14,034 nt of DNA from contig JAITRD010000304.1 in assembly GCA_031288575.1 (NCBI GenBank), forward strand, positions 1 to 14,034, in the 5' to 3' direction. Position 1 is the stretch's first letter, and the number at the start of each line of letters is the position of its first letter. This stretch comes from Treponema sp. (lineage in GTDB: Bacteria; Spirochaetota; Spirochaetia; Treponematales; Breznakiellaceae). Below, one piece after another: positions 1-6,481 of the stretch. Made by a program: the position numbers and the translations under genes. The notes below the pieces were generated by a model, which was not told the origin of the DNA, did not search any database, and saw nothing but the letters and a program-made list of their open reading frames with translations.

Positions 1-199
1 TTGGGAGGCAATCGATCTGGGTTACCGGGGTTCCTTCGATTTTAACGCAGAAACCGGCGGCATTACCCTAAACGCCGAACAGGCGATGAGAGGGTTCCGC
101 TGGGTGGACGAACCTGTCCAAAGTTTCAGTACCGGGCAGATAAAGGGCGGCTATATAACCCTGGGGGACTTCACCTTTCGTCTGATCGTCATGGAATGA
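1..199 (+). CDS. 3' end of an unrecognised protein (partial)
   Basis: An open frame (codons starting at base 2) runs into the window and stops at TGA 197-199, giving about 65 C-terminal residues with no stop before it. The tail alternates polar and aromatic residues (for example GYRGSFDF, GFRWVDEP and GGYITLGDFTFRLIVME). This gives it a beta-strand-rich look, ending in a hydrophobic strand. I do not recognise a family and the N-terminus is outside the window, so no function is assigned. A strong terminator hairpin lies about 50 bases downstream, which supports this being the true end of a plus-strand transcript. Confidence 0.6.
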   Translation, partial: WEAIDLGYRGSFDFNAETGGITLNAEQAMRGFRWVDEPVQSFSTGQIKGGYITLGDFTFRLIVME

Positions 200-250
200 G
201 TCGCGGCAGGGCAAGGGCCTTGGTTTAATACCAGTTTTTTGTTATATGAG

Positions 251-287
251 GCTGTTCCAAAACTTCAGCTTTTGGAACAGCTTTCTT
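251..287 (+). terminator. Rho-independent terminator
   Basis: A perfect 12-bp stem (GCTGTTCCAAAA at 251-262 against TTTTGGAACAGC at 270-281) with a 7-base loop is followed by TTTCTT. It follows the gene ending at 199 on the same strand. The stem resembles the one at 7247-7284 (GGCTTGTCCAAAAA), so this genome seems to reuse one terminator design. Confidence 0.85.
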
Positions 288-338
288 AGGTTTAATAGAA
301 AAATCGGGCAGGACTTTAGTCCGCTTTGACCGATTTTT

Positions 339-477
339 CACAAAATCCCCCTGGGGGGCAGAGGACCCTGCGGGTACTAAGACCGAAGCTTTGCGCCATC
401 TGACCCTCAAAGTCAACGACAAAACCTCCTCGCGCAAAGCAAGCGTGACCCCCTGGGGAATTTTGCTCACCCGGCCA
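339..477. repeat. Inverted-repeat element, copy A (REP/MITE-like)
   Basis: The right part (381-476) is nearly identical to 576-671 at a constant offset of 195 bases. The end around 449-477 (CCCCTGGGGAATTTTGCTCA plus CCC) is the same arm found in copy B. A diverged opposite arm is visible near 339-361 (AAAATCCCCCTGGGGGGCA). No transposase is present. A minus-strand open frame across both copies (225-677) simply translates the repeat twice and is not called as a gene. Confidence 0.7.
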
Positions 478-539
478 GAAATCTCTTCCCCCCAAAGGGA
501 CCGGCCTTTACGCCTAACCTCCCCAACGGAACAATAAGG

Positions 540-673
540 CCGGCTGGGTGAGCAAAATTCCCCAGGGGGGCACGTGACCGAAGCTTTGCGCCATCTGACT
601 CTCAATGACAACGACAAAACCTCCTCGCGCAAAGCAAGCGTGACCCCCTGGGGAATTTTGCTCACCCAGCCGG
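540..673. repeat. Inverted-repeat element, copy B, perfect 30-bp arms
   Basis: Bases 540-569 are the exact reverse complement of 644-673, giving a 134-base element with 30-bp terminal inverted repeats. The core (570-643) contains the sequence shared with copy A, starting GACCGAAGCTTTGCGCCATC. As RNA or single-stranded DNA it would fold into one long hairpin. Size, perfect ends and lack of coding potential fit a REP/MITE-type non-autonomous element. Between copies A and B, CCGGCCTT (501-508) can pair with AAGGCCGG (536-543). The rest of 674-734 shows nothing clear. Confidence 0.75.
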
Positions 674-734
674 TCATCTTTGTTACGCATCAATAGTTAA
701 CTATAAAAGTAAATGCCGGCGTCCGAAGAAATAT

Positions 735-762
735 TGGACAAGAATGAGTTTATAGGTATAAA
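735..762 (+). promoter_or_regulatory. Probable sigma-70 promoter of the 815-1891 gene
   Basis: TGGACA (735-740, five of six to the -35 consensus) is followed after 16 bases by TATAAA (757-762) in an AT-rich stretch. The predicted start near 769 leaves a leader of about 46 bases that includes the ribosome site GGAGGA at 804-809. Confidence 0.5.
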
Positions 763-814
763 ATAAAATATCAAAAGGGATGTTTCCCAAAAGCCTTTAG
801 TATGGAGGAATTTT

Positions 815-1891
815 ATGGACAGAAAATTGAAAATCGCGCAGTACGGCTGCGGCAAAATGTCGGTGTACACGATGCGCTATGTCTTTGAAAAGGGCGCTGA
901 AATCGTGTGCGCCTTTGATGTCCGTCCCGAAGTAATCGGGAAAGACATCGGCGACATTATCGGCGGCGGTAAAAAGGGAGTTATTGTTCAGGACGCGAAA
1001 GAAGCGGAGGCGGTCTTCAGCAAAAACAAACCGGATGCCTGCATCATCACCACGATGAGCCTTATGCAGGATCTGAAAGTCCCCTTCCTGACCTGCGCTA
1101 AAACCGGGGTAAACGCCATCTCAACCTGTGAAGAGGCCCTGTTCCCCCACAATTCATCCCCGGCCCTGACCAAAGAAATTGACGAACTCGCAAAGAAGAA
1201 CAACTGCACTATTTGCGGTTCAGGCTATCAGGATGTTTTTTGGGGCAACCTGATCACGGTACTTTCCGGCGCTACCCACAAAATAACCAAAATAAAGGGA
1301 AAGTCCAGTTACAATGTGGAAGATTACGGCATAGCCCTTGCTAAGGCTCACGGGGCGGGGCTTGACCTTGAGGCTTTTGACAAGGAAATTGCTTCGGCCG
1401 ACAGGGTCAGCGACGATGAACGGCAGAAAAGCATTGAAGCCGGTACCTACCTTCCCTCATATATGTGGAATGTCAACGGCTGGCTCTGCGACAAACTCGG
1501 TTTTACCGTAACCCGGCAGACACAAAAAACCGTGCCCCAGACCCATGACCAGGATCTCCCCAGTTCCACCCTCAATATGACCGTTCCCGCAGGATACGCA
1601 ACGGGAATGTCCGCGGTGGTTACAACCGAAACCAAAGAAGGCATAATCATTGAATCGGAGTGCATCGGCAAAGTATATGCCCCCGATGAGTTTGATCAAA
1701 ATATCTGGACCCTTATTGGCGAGCCGGAAACCGAGGTGATCATCAACCGGCCCGCGACGGTTGAGCTGACCTGCGCCACTATTGTCGGCAGAATCCCCGA
1801 TGTGATAAACGCTCCCGCGGGTTATGTAACGACCGACAAGATGCCCATATTGCAATACCGGGTAAAGCCCCTTAACGAGTATGTAAAATGA
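815..1891 (+). CDS. NAD(P)-dependent oxidoreductase, DapB_N / amine dehydrogenase-like
   Basis: This 358-residue protein starts with a Rossmann dinucleotide loop (residues 10-16, YGCGKMS, a variant of GxGxxG). A fold like the N-terminal domain of dihydrodipicolinate reductase follows. The second half has the pattern of 2,4-diaminopentanoate-dehydrogenase-type C-terminal domains: SGYQDVFWGNL near 145-155, PAGYATGMS near 258, and an RIPDVINAPAGYVTTDKMP tail near 327-345. It is longer than true DapB (about 250-270 residues), so it is unlikely to be the lysine-pathway enzyme. A soluble reductase or dehydrogenase acting on an amino or keto substrate is the best reading, but the substrate cannot be told. 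GGAGGA lies 5 bases before the ATG, which fixes the start. It is monocistronic, with repeat-filled gaps on both sides. Confidence 0.75.
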   Translation: MDRKLKIAQYGCGKMSVYTMRYVFEKGAEIVCAFDVRPEVIGKDIGDIIGGGKKGVIVQDAKEAEAVFSKNKPDACIITTMSLMQDLKVPFLTCAKTGVNAISTCEEALFPHNSSPALTKEIDELAKKNNCTICGSGYQDVFWGNLITVLSGATHKITKIKGKSSYNVEDYGIALAKAHGAGLDLEAFDKEIASADRVSDDERQKSIEAGTYLPSYMWNVNGWLCDKLGFTVTRQTQKTVPQTHDQDLPSSTLNMTVPAGYATGMSAVVTTETKEGIIIESECIGKVYAPDEFDQNIWTLIGEPETEVIINRPATVELTCATIVGRIPDVINAPAGYVTTDKMPILQYRVKPLNEYVK

Positions 1892-1952
1892 GCCTCCCGG
1901 GCCAACGGGCTTAGGCCTGTTCTAGCCAAAGAAAGAAGCGGCGGCTGAAGGC

Positions 1953-2372
1953 AGGGGGCGTCCAGCAGGGGCACGCGAAAGCGTGTTTGCGGATAATGTA
2001 ACGCCTCCTCCGCGAGCCAGTGAGCGGATTCTTTGCCCCCCGGAAAATTCCGAACCCACAGCGGGGGTGCCGGAAAACCCGTGGAGCGGGGTTGGAGCCA
2101 GGGGGCGTCCAGCAGGGGCACGCGAAAGCGTGTTTGCGGGTAATGTAACGCCTCCTCCGCGAGCCAGCGAGCGGATTCTTTGCCCCCCGGAAATTCTAAA
2201 TCCACAGTGGGGGTGGCGGAAAACCCACGGAGTGGGGTTGGAGCCAGGGGGCGCCCGGAGAAAGCACGCGAAAGCGTGTTTACGGGTAATGTAACACGGC
2301 GTTCCCCCCGGAAATTCTAAATCCACAGTGGGGGTGGCGGAAAACCCGCGGAGCGGGGTTGAAGCCAGGGGG
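1953..2372. repeat. Tandem array of about 147-base structured units
   Basis: Units begin at 1953, 2100 and 2246 (lengths 147, 146 and 121), and a fourth unit starts at 2367 and breaks off. Each begins AGGGGGCG or close to it. Each carries CACGC-GAAA-GCGTG (1972-1985, 2119-2132, 2265-2278), a hairpin capped by a GNRA-type tetraloop. A second hairpin lies near the unit's end: CCCG/CGGG at 2078-2081 with 2087-2090, CCCA/TGGG at 2224-2227 with 2233-2236, and CCCG/CGGG at 2345-2348 with 2354-2357. The third unit lacks about 26 bases of the middle (CCTCCTCCGCGAGCCAG region). Long open frames on both strands are in-frame translations of the repeat and have no recognisable domain. Function is unknown; a dispersed structured repeat or an RNA made of repeated folds are both possible. 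Confidence 0.75.
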
Positions 2373-2501
2373 AGCAGCGTCAGAAAAGGCGTGACATAGA
2401 AAGCAATTTGTTGGCCCATACCGTCAAGGGCGCTCCCCCTTCTTGGTTTGCTGCCGGCGGGATATCCCGCGGCTGGATTTCGCGCGGCATGAAACATGGC
2501 C
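2373..2501. other. Flank of the tandem array, no gene seen
   Basis: After the last unit start, GGGGGAGC (2368-2375) has a complement GCTCCCCC at 2432-2439, so a long-range hairpin could form. CCGGCGGGATATCCCGCGG near 2454 is a short near-palindrome. I see no coding signal. The minus-strand frame 1922-2497 runs through the array and is judged spurious. Confidence 0.4.
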
Positions 2502-2530
2502 TTGATCAGCCGGGCAGAAACAAATAAAGT
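2502..2530 (+). promoter_or_regulatory. Possible promoter of the 2600-3697 gene
   Basis: TTGATC (2502-2507) and TAAAGT (2525-2530) are 17 bases apart, each four of six to consensus, at the switch from the GC-rich repeat to an AT-rich leader. The predicted start near 2537 gives a leader of about 63 bases with GAGGAG at 2587-2592. This is a weak call on sequence alone. Confidence 0.35.
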
Positions 2531-2599
2531 AATAAAAAAGATTCATTCTCGGCTTATGAAGCTTTGTATCAACCGGTTCCCAATTAGAGGAGATTTATT

Positions 2600-3697
2600 A
2601 TGGGTAAGTTAAAAGCGGGTATTGTCGGCTGCGGGGGTATTGCTGTTCAAAAGCATTTCCCCGCATTGTCTCTCTTGAAGGATGAGGTGGACATCATCTA
2701 TTTCTGCGACATTATCGAAGAGCGGGCGGTAAAGGCGCGCGAGCAATACGGCGCTCCCGGCGCCAAGGTATGTGTTGACTACAAGGACCTTCTCAAGGAC
2801 GGCAGCATTGATGTGGTGTATGTGCTTACGCCTAATGTCAATCACAGTCCCATAACCTGCGATGCCCTTGAGGCGGGCAAGCATGTGATGTGCGAGAAGC
2901 CTATGGCTATCAACTACGCCGAGGGCAAAAAGATGGTGGACGCCGCGAAAAAAAACGGGAAAAAGCTCACCATCGGCTACCAGAACCGGTTCCGCCGGGA
3001 TTCCCGGGTTCTTTTCGCGCAGAGCCGGAGCGGCGAGCTGGGGGAGATCTATTTCGCCAAGGCCCACGCCGTCAGGCGGCGGGGGGTGCCTACCTGGGGG
3101 GTGTTCCCCGACAAGGCCAAGCAGGGGGGCGGCCCCCTCATCGACATCGGCACCCACGCCCTGGATCTGACCCTCTGGTTCATGGACAATTACGAACCCT
3201 ACAGTGTGCTGGGCCAGACCTTCCAGAAGCTTAAGGACTACCCCGAGGGGAATATGTTCGGCCCCTGGGACCCCGCGACTTTTGAGACCGAGGATTCGGC
3301 CTTTGGCCTGATCCGTATGAAGAGCGGGGCGACTATTTACCTGGAAGCCTCCTGGGCGCTTAACATGATTAACACGAAGGAAGCCCAGGTAACCCTCTGC
3401 GGGACCAAGGCCGGCGCGGAAATGTCCGGCGATGCATATAAAAACGAGGGTTATTCAATTATTAACAAGGTTGAACACAACATTCTGGTGAGCACCCAGC
3501 CTTCGGCGGGGGGCGGCATCTACGGCTTCGCGGGGGCCGGTTCCCAGGCGCCCCACGACCTGGAGGCCCGCCAGTGGATCGACGCTATCAAGAACAACAC
3601 CGAACCCCTGGTAAAACCCGAAGAGGCCCTGGTGGTAACCCAGATCCTGGAGGGCATCTACGAATCCGCCCGCACTTCCAAGGCGGTGTATTTCTGA
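2600..3697 (+). CDS. Gfo/Idh/MocA family oxidoreductase
   Basis: This 365-residue soluble NAD(P)-dependent sugar or polyol dehydrogenase has the usual family length. The N-terminal Rossmann fold shows GIVGCGGIA (residues 7-15) and the acidic end of strand two (CD at 36-37). The family hallmark EKPMA is at 99-103, with K100 the expected catalytic lysine. The C-terminal alpha/beta domain has GGGPLIDIGTHALDL (176-190), where D182 and H186 match the conserved D-x3-H of substrate binding. Known members oxidise inositol, glucose derivatives or amino-sugar derivatives, and some do not oxidise at all; the substrate cannot be read here. GAGGAG lies 7 bases before the ATG. It shares the plus strand with the 815-1891 oxidoreductase but is separated by 700 bases of repeats, so an operon is not assumed. 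Confidence 0.9.
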   Translation: MGKLKAGIVGCGGIAVQKHFPALSLLKDEVDIIYFCDIIEERAVKAREQYGAPGAKVCVDYKDLLKDGSIDVVYVLTPNVNHSPITCDALEAGKHVMCEKPMAINYAEGKKMVDAAKKNGKKLTIGYQNRFRRDSRVLFAQSRSGELGEIYFAKAHAVRRRGVPTWGVFPDKAKQGGGPLIDIGTHALDLTLWFMDNYEPYSVLGQTFQKLKDYPEGNMFGPWDPATFETEDSAFGLIRMKSGATIYLEASWALNMINTKEAQVTLCGTKAGAEMSGDAYKNEGYSIINKVEHNILVSTQPSAGGGIYGFAGAGSQAPHDLEARQWIDAIKNNTEPLVKPEEALVVTQILEGIYESARTSKAVYF

Positions 3698-4254
3698 CGG
3701 GAATTGGCATGGCAATTAAATGAGCCTGTTCCAAAACCCGGTTATTGCGAATCTTCGGTCCGAAAAAACAGGCCCTTTAAAAAACCGGTCAATGCGGGCT
3801 AAAGCCCGGGCCGGTTGGGCCGGGAAAAATGTTTCAGGAAAATTGTCAATTTGAGATTGCCGGCCTTGAGCTTCGGGGCAGCCCTGTTTCCGCGGCTGTC
3901 CCGGGGTCACGGGCCGTTTGCGAAAAGTATTGCCCGGAAAAATGGGCATCCTAAAACGGGCAATGAGCATTATTACATCCGGCTTGAGGGCACATCATTC
4001 GATGAATGTCTCCCCGCCGTGCCGCGATGATATCGCGCAAGAATTCTCCTCCCCGCGGTTTTTCCTCCGTTTCTGTTTTCCCTTAAATGTTTCTTTTAAA
4101 TATTTCTTTGACCGTTATAGTAAAACATTATTCCTGCCTGGATCTACGCCTGGAATCGAAAAACTTACAAATGAACAGGCCGGCATATTTAAGCCCCGGT
4201 TTTTCTTTTAAATCTAAGGAAGCTGTTTAAAGAATTGAAGTTTTGGAAGAGCCT
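3698..4254. other. Gene-free stretch with decayed hairpins
   Basis: No convincing gene is present. CGGGCTAAAGCCCG (3795-3808) is a hairpin nested between AACCGG (3783-3788) and CCGGTT (3811-3816). GCCTGTT (3724-3730) can pair with AACAGGC (3767-3773), followed by CCTTT, a possible weak terminator for the upstream oxidoreductase. CGCGAT/ATCGCG (4023-4037) is a small palindrome. Two copies of a CCGGGAAAAATG-like word (about 3829 and 3936) recall the REP family seen at 9495-9677. CTGTTCCAAAAC at 3727-3738 and GTTTTGGAAGAG at 4240-4251 look like the two arms of this genome's standard terminator, lying about 500 bases apart. Confidence 0.4.
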
Positions 4255-4361
4255 TATTTTACAAATATTTTTTATATTTTTTATATATTGATTAAATATC
4301 TATGTAGAAATTATTTTTTATATATGCTATATTTATTTTATACATCTTAATGTTAAAGGAG
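4255..4361 (+). promoter_or_regulatory. AT-rich leader and promoter zone of the HTH gene
   Basis: Composition changes sharply to almost all A and T, with runs such as TTTTTTATATTTTTTATATA. Several overlapping -10-like words (TATGCT at 4323-4328, TATTTT near 4335) and a TTGATT at 4288-4293 are present, but no pair is spaced convincingly, so I do not fix one promoter. AAGGAG (4356-4361) is the ribosome site for the ATG at 4368. Confidence 0.4.
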
Positions 4362-4367
4362 TTTTTC

Positions 4368-5036
4368 ATGGCAAAACAAAAGCTGGTCTTACCGGGAGAC
4401 GCGCTTAAGGCAAAGATGGACGAATTTCTTGTGTCAATACCCAAATTGGCAACAGATATAAACATGAGTCCGTCTATGGTACGGAATTTTTTATCGGGGA
4501 AGGCTAAGATAGGCATCCCGGTCGCTTTAAAGCTGGCCAAATATTTTGGAACAACCTTTGAGTATTGGAACGAACTTCAACTTGCTTATGACCTCGAAGT
4601 GCTTAAAAAAGACGAGGCCATAGCAAAGGAGCTTAAGGATGTTCCAAAGGCAAAAAAACCGACCGCTAAACAAATAGCGGCTGCTACAGAAGGAAAAGAA
4701 GATAAAAAGACCGCTAAAAGGAGAAGCGCGAAAAACGAGGAACCGGTAAAACGGGGCGGCGCTGTTTCTGATAAGCCGGCTAAAACCGCCTCGCGAAGGG
4801 GGGCCAAAAAACCCAAAGAAACGGAGGAAAAAATAAAAGCGCCCTCGCCGAGAAGATCCGCCTCAAGATCAGCAAAAAAGGTTTCTCCGGAACCGGAGCC
4901 TGTCCCGGAAGCTCCTAAGAAACCGAATACTATTTTAATTAAAAAAAGCGAAAATTTTGAAAATTCAAGGCCGGTTCCCGATGAATCAGATGAATCATTG
5001 GAGACGACGAATCCGACCGACCAGGATCTTTTTTAG
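4368..5036 (+). CDS. HigA-like HTH protein with a long basic tail
   Basis: The protein has 222 residues from the ATG at 4368; an in-frame ATG at 4350 is rejected because AAGGAG (4356-4361) fits only the later one. Residues 8-80 match the HigA/VapI-type XRE domain: LPGDAL, the helix-turn-helix around 25-46 (IPKLATDINMSPSMVRNFLSG), ALKLAKYFGTTFEYWNELQLAYDL at 53-76. HigA antitoxins are usually about 100 residues and end near here. This one continues for about 130 residues: 91-171 is rich in K, R, A, S and P with three similar words (KRRSAK 117-122, SRRGAKK 142-148, PRRSASRSAKK 161-171), and 172-222 is proline- and acid-rich. The tail resembles histone-H1-like bacterial DNA-binding tails in composition only. 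No toxin gene is adjacent. It may be a stand-alone nucleoid or regulatory protein; its role is unknown. Confidence 0.8.
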   Translation: MAKQKLVLPGDALKAKMDEFLVSIPKLATDINMSPSMVRNFLSGKAKIGIPVALKLAKYFGTTFEYWNELQLAYDLEVLKKDEAIAKELKDVPKAKKPTAKQIAAATEGKEDKKTAKRRSAKNEEPVKRGGAVSDKPAKTASRRGAKKPKETEEKIKAPSPRRSASRSAKKVSPEPEPVPEAPKKPNTILIKKSENFENSRPVPDESDESLETTNPTDQDLF

Positions 5037-5075
5037 CCTTCTTTTTCACGGCAAGGCCTGTATCCGGCTTTATAT

Positions 5076-5113
5076 AAAAGGCACATATGACCTTAGCGTC
5101 ATATGTGCCTTTT
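5076..5113. terminator. Terminator hairpin after the HTH gene
   Basis: A perfect 15-bp stem (AAAAGGCACATATGA at 5076-5090 with its complement at 5099-5113) has an 8-base loop and ends in CTTTT. The A-run and T-run lie inside the stem, so it can act on both strands. It sits between the convergent HTH gene and the minus-strand VOC gene. A second small hairpin follows (GCCGGCG 5114-5120 with CGCCGGC 5125-5131). Confidence 0.8.
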
Positions 5114-5274
5114 GCCGGCGAATCCGCCGGCAGGATGAAACACAGGGCGGGCCTTTATTATCCCTGACAACCGGATTATAGCTTAAACGGCCGGGCTAAA
5201 AATTTTCAGTACCGGTACCCTGTTTACAAATTCCTTCGCGGTTCTTTATTCGAGAATCTGGCTTAATACCCCGC

Positions 5275-5289
5275 CGAACCTTTGGTTCG
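5275..5289 (-). other. Small hairpin just past the VOC gene end
   Basis: CGAACC (5275-5280) pairs with GGTTCG (5284-5289) around a 3-base loop, about 20 bases beyond the minus-strand stop at 5311. It lacks a clear T-run, so a terminator role is only possible. Confidence 0.3.
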
Positions 5290-5310
5290 CGCTTGCCCCG
5301 CGGAGGCTCA

Positions 5311-6159
5311 TTAGGCCCTTGCCTGGGGAGAATCAGGATGGATCTGCATCAGCTCTATTCGGTTTCCATCCGGGTCATGCACCCAGGCCTGGATATTTTT
5401 ATCGTCGCCGACTTTGGTTTCAATGTCGATAGTAACCCCCCGGCGTCTTAGGTCCTCCACCATATTCGGCACATCCTCACAGGCAAGGCAGAGGTGCATC
5501 CCGCCGTAAGACTGCCAGGTATTCGGCCTGGCCCGTTTGCCGCCCCAGAAAAGCTCAATTTCCTGCCCGTCAAAGCCTTCCAAACCATTAGAACTTTCTT
5601 TGGCGGCCAGATAGGTAAGCCAGGGCTTGCCGTCCCGTTCAGCGGTCCGAATCTCCTTAAGGCCGAGCTTGTCGCAGTAAAAATCCAGGGCCTTGGGCAT
5701 ATCCGAAACGACATAGCCAATATGGCCAATCCCAAGAAATTCATCCCGCCCCTTATATTCCGAATCCGGCAGGGGCTGCAAAATTTCAAAGGCATTGCCA
5801 TCAGGATCGTGGATCCACATATTTTTGCCGCCGGCTTCGGTGATTTTCGGCCGTATGTCTTCTTTGATGTAACCTTTTTCAAAAATCCTGTCCCGCAGGG
5901 CCTGCAAATTGGTAACATTCACGCACCAGTGATGGTACCCGATTAAGTCGGGCGCATAATTCTCATCCCGGTCCTTTTCGCCGCCGTAGAAAAGTTCTAT
6001 AAAATTATTCTTAGCTATTTTTACATAAACAATGTATGGCGCCCCATTTCTTGGCAGCTCAAAGGCCTTGATCATCCCCGCGGCGGAACAATAAAAATCC
6101 AAAGCCTTTTCCATATCAAGCACATTGATAGCGTTATGGGCAATTCCGGTGATTTTCAT
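5311..6159 (-). CDS. Two-domain VOC (glyoxalase/dioxygenase fold) protein
   Basis: This 282-residue protein carries two tandem vicinal-oxygen-chelate domains, about 1-130 and 140-275. The metal ligands expected from the family can be seen in both. Domain 1 has H8 (GIAHNAINV), E55 (FIELFYG), H76 or H77 (YHHW) and E125 (FEIL). Domain 2 has H146 (GHIGYVV), E202 (IELFWGG), H222 (MHLCL) and E269 (IELMQ). Each ends with HDPDGN followed by the last ligand, a hallmark of the superfamily. Both sites therefore look functional, unlike many duplicated VOC proteins in which one is dead. Possible activities are glyoxalase, ring-cleavage dioxygenase or an epimerase; the sequence does not decide. It is cytosolic with no signal peptide. 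The ribosome site AAGGAG lies 7 bases before the start (plus-strand CTCCTT at 6167-6172). It is divergent from the isomerase at 6482. Confidence 0.85.
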   Translation of the reverse strand: MKITGIAHNAINVLDMEKALDFYCSAAGMIKAFELPRNGAPYIVYVKIAKNNFIELFYGGEKDRDENYAPDLIGYHHWCVNVTNLQALRDRIFEKGYIKEDIRPKITEAGGKNMWIHDPDGNAFEILQPLPDSEYKGRDEFLGIGHIGYVVSDMPKALDFYCDKLGLKEIRTAERDGKPWLTYLAAKESSNGLEGFDGQEIELFWGGKRARPNTWQSYGGMHLCLACEDVPNMVEDLRRRGVTIDIETKVGDDKNIQAWVHDPDGNRIELMQIHPDSPQARA

Positions 6160-6190
6160 GAAAGCACTCCTTAAAAAATTTATTTCCGCT

Positions 6191-6228
6191 GATAGGCCAT
6201 AGGCCCAAACAGGGACTATGGGCCTATC
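6191..6228. promoter_or_regulatory. Hairpin in the VOC leader / divergent intergenic region
   Basis: GATAGGCC (6191-6198) pairs with GGCCTATC (6221-6228), and the left arm repeats ATAGGCC twice in tandem. It lies 32 bases upstream of the VOC start on the minus strand. It could be a leader structure, an operator palindrome or a leftover terminator; on the plus strand it is followed by a T-rich stretch. The function is not resolved. Confidence 0.4.
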
Positions 6229-6338
6229 GTATCATCTTTTACTTTTTCTTGATACCGCCATGCCATTTGCTGGCTTCGCCGGCAATCCGGGCGCCGCCAT
6301 CGGCATGCCATTCAGAAATATCAGGCCGCGGAAGGTTC

Positions 6339-6421
6339 CCGCCGGAGCGTATCGAAGATAGCGGAGACGAGCTCTGCAAGCGTTTTTCCCGGCATTTTTC
6401 CCAACGGAACATAAGGCCGGC
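6339..6421. repeat. REP-like element, family 2, variant copy
   Basis: The first part (CCGCCGGAGCGTATCGAAGA onward, through TTTTTCCCGGCATTTT) matches the elements at 9570 and 13433 with a few changes. The right end differs: instead of CCCCTCCCTTGCGG it has CCAACGGAACATAAGGCCGG (6402-6421), which is almost identical to 523-543 beside the first inverted-repeat element. The remaining intergenic bases 6229-6338 hold only a small hairpin (TTGCTGGC/GCCGGCAA near 6267-6285). Confidence 0.7.
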
Positions 6422-6481
6422 CGATTATGATAGCCATTCAGGACATGATGTGGTAAAATAACCTAAACAATGGAGGCAAAT

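Noticed and set aside
225..677. 150-residue minus-strand frame with internal repeats
   Set aside because: It translates the two inverted-repeat elements twice over; it has no ribosome site or family resemblance, and it crosses a terminator region.
1953..2372. CRISPR array
   Set aside because: Units are near-identical over about 147 bases with no unique spacers, and no cas genes are present.
1922..2497. 191-residue minus-strand frame and overlapping frames on both strands (1822-2205, 1983-2294)
   Set aside because: The repeated peptide only reflects the tandem DNA repeat, whose frame breaks at the 146-base unit; several frames are open at once because the repeat is GC-rich.
1953..2600. Retron or diversity-generating retroelement
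   Set aside because: Structured repeats are present but no reverse transcriptase or template/variable repeat pair exists in the window.
3716..3970. 84-residue minus-strand frame
   Set aside because: No ribosome site, no family resemblance, and it overlaps hairpin remnants.
4255..5036. HigBA toxin-antitoxin module
   Set aside because: Only the antitoxin-like domain is found; no RelE/HigB-sized frame lies upstream or downstream.
5275..5300. tRNA T-arm (GGTTCG word)
   Set aside because: No acceptor, D or anticodon arms can be built around it; it is just a short hairpin.
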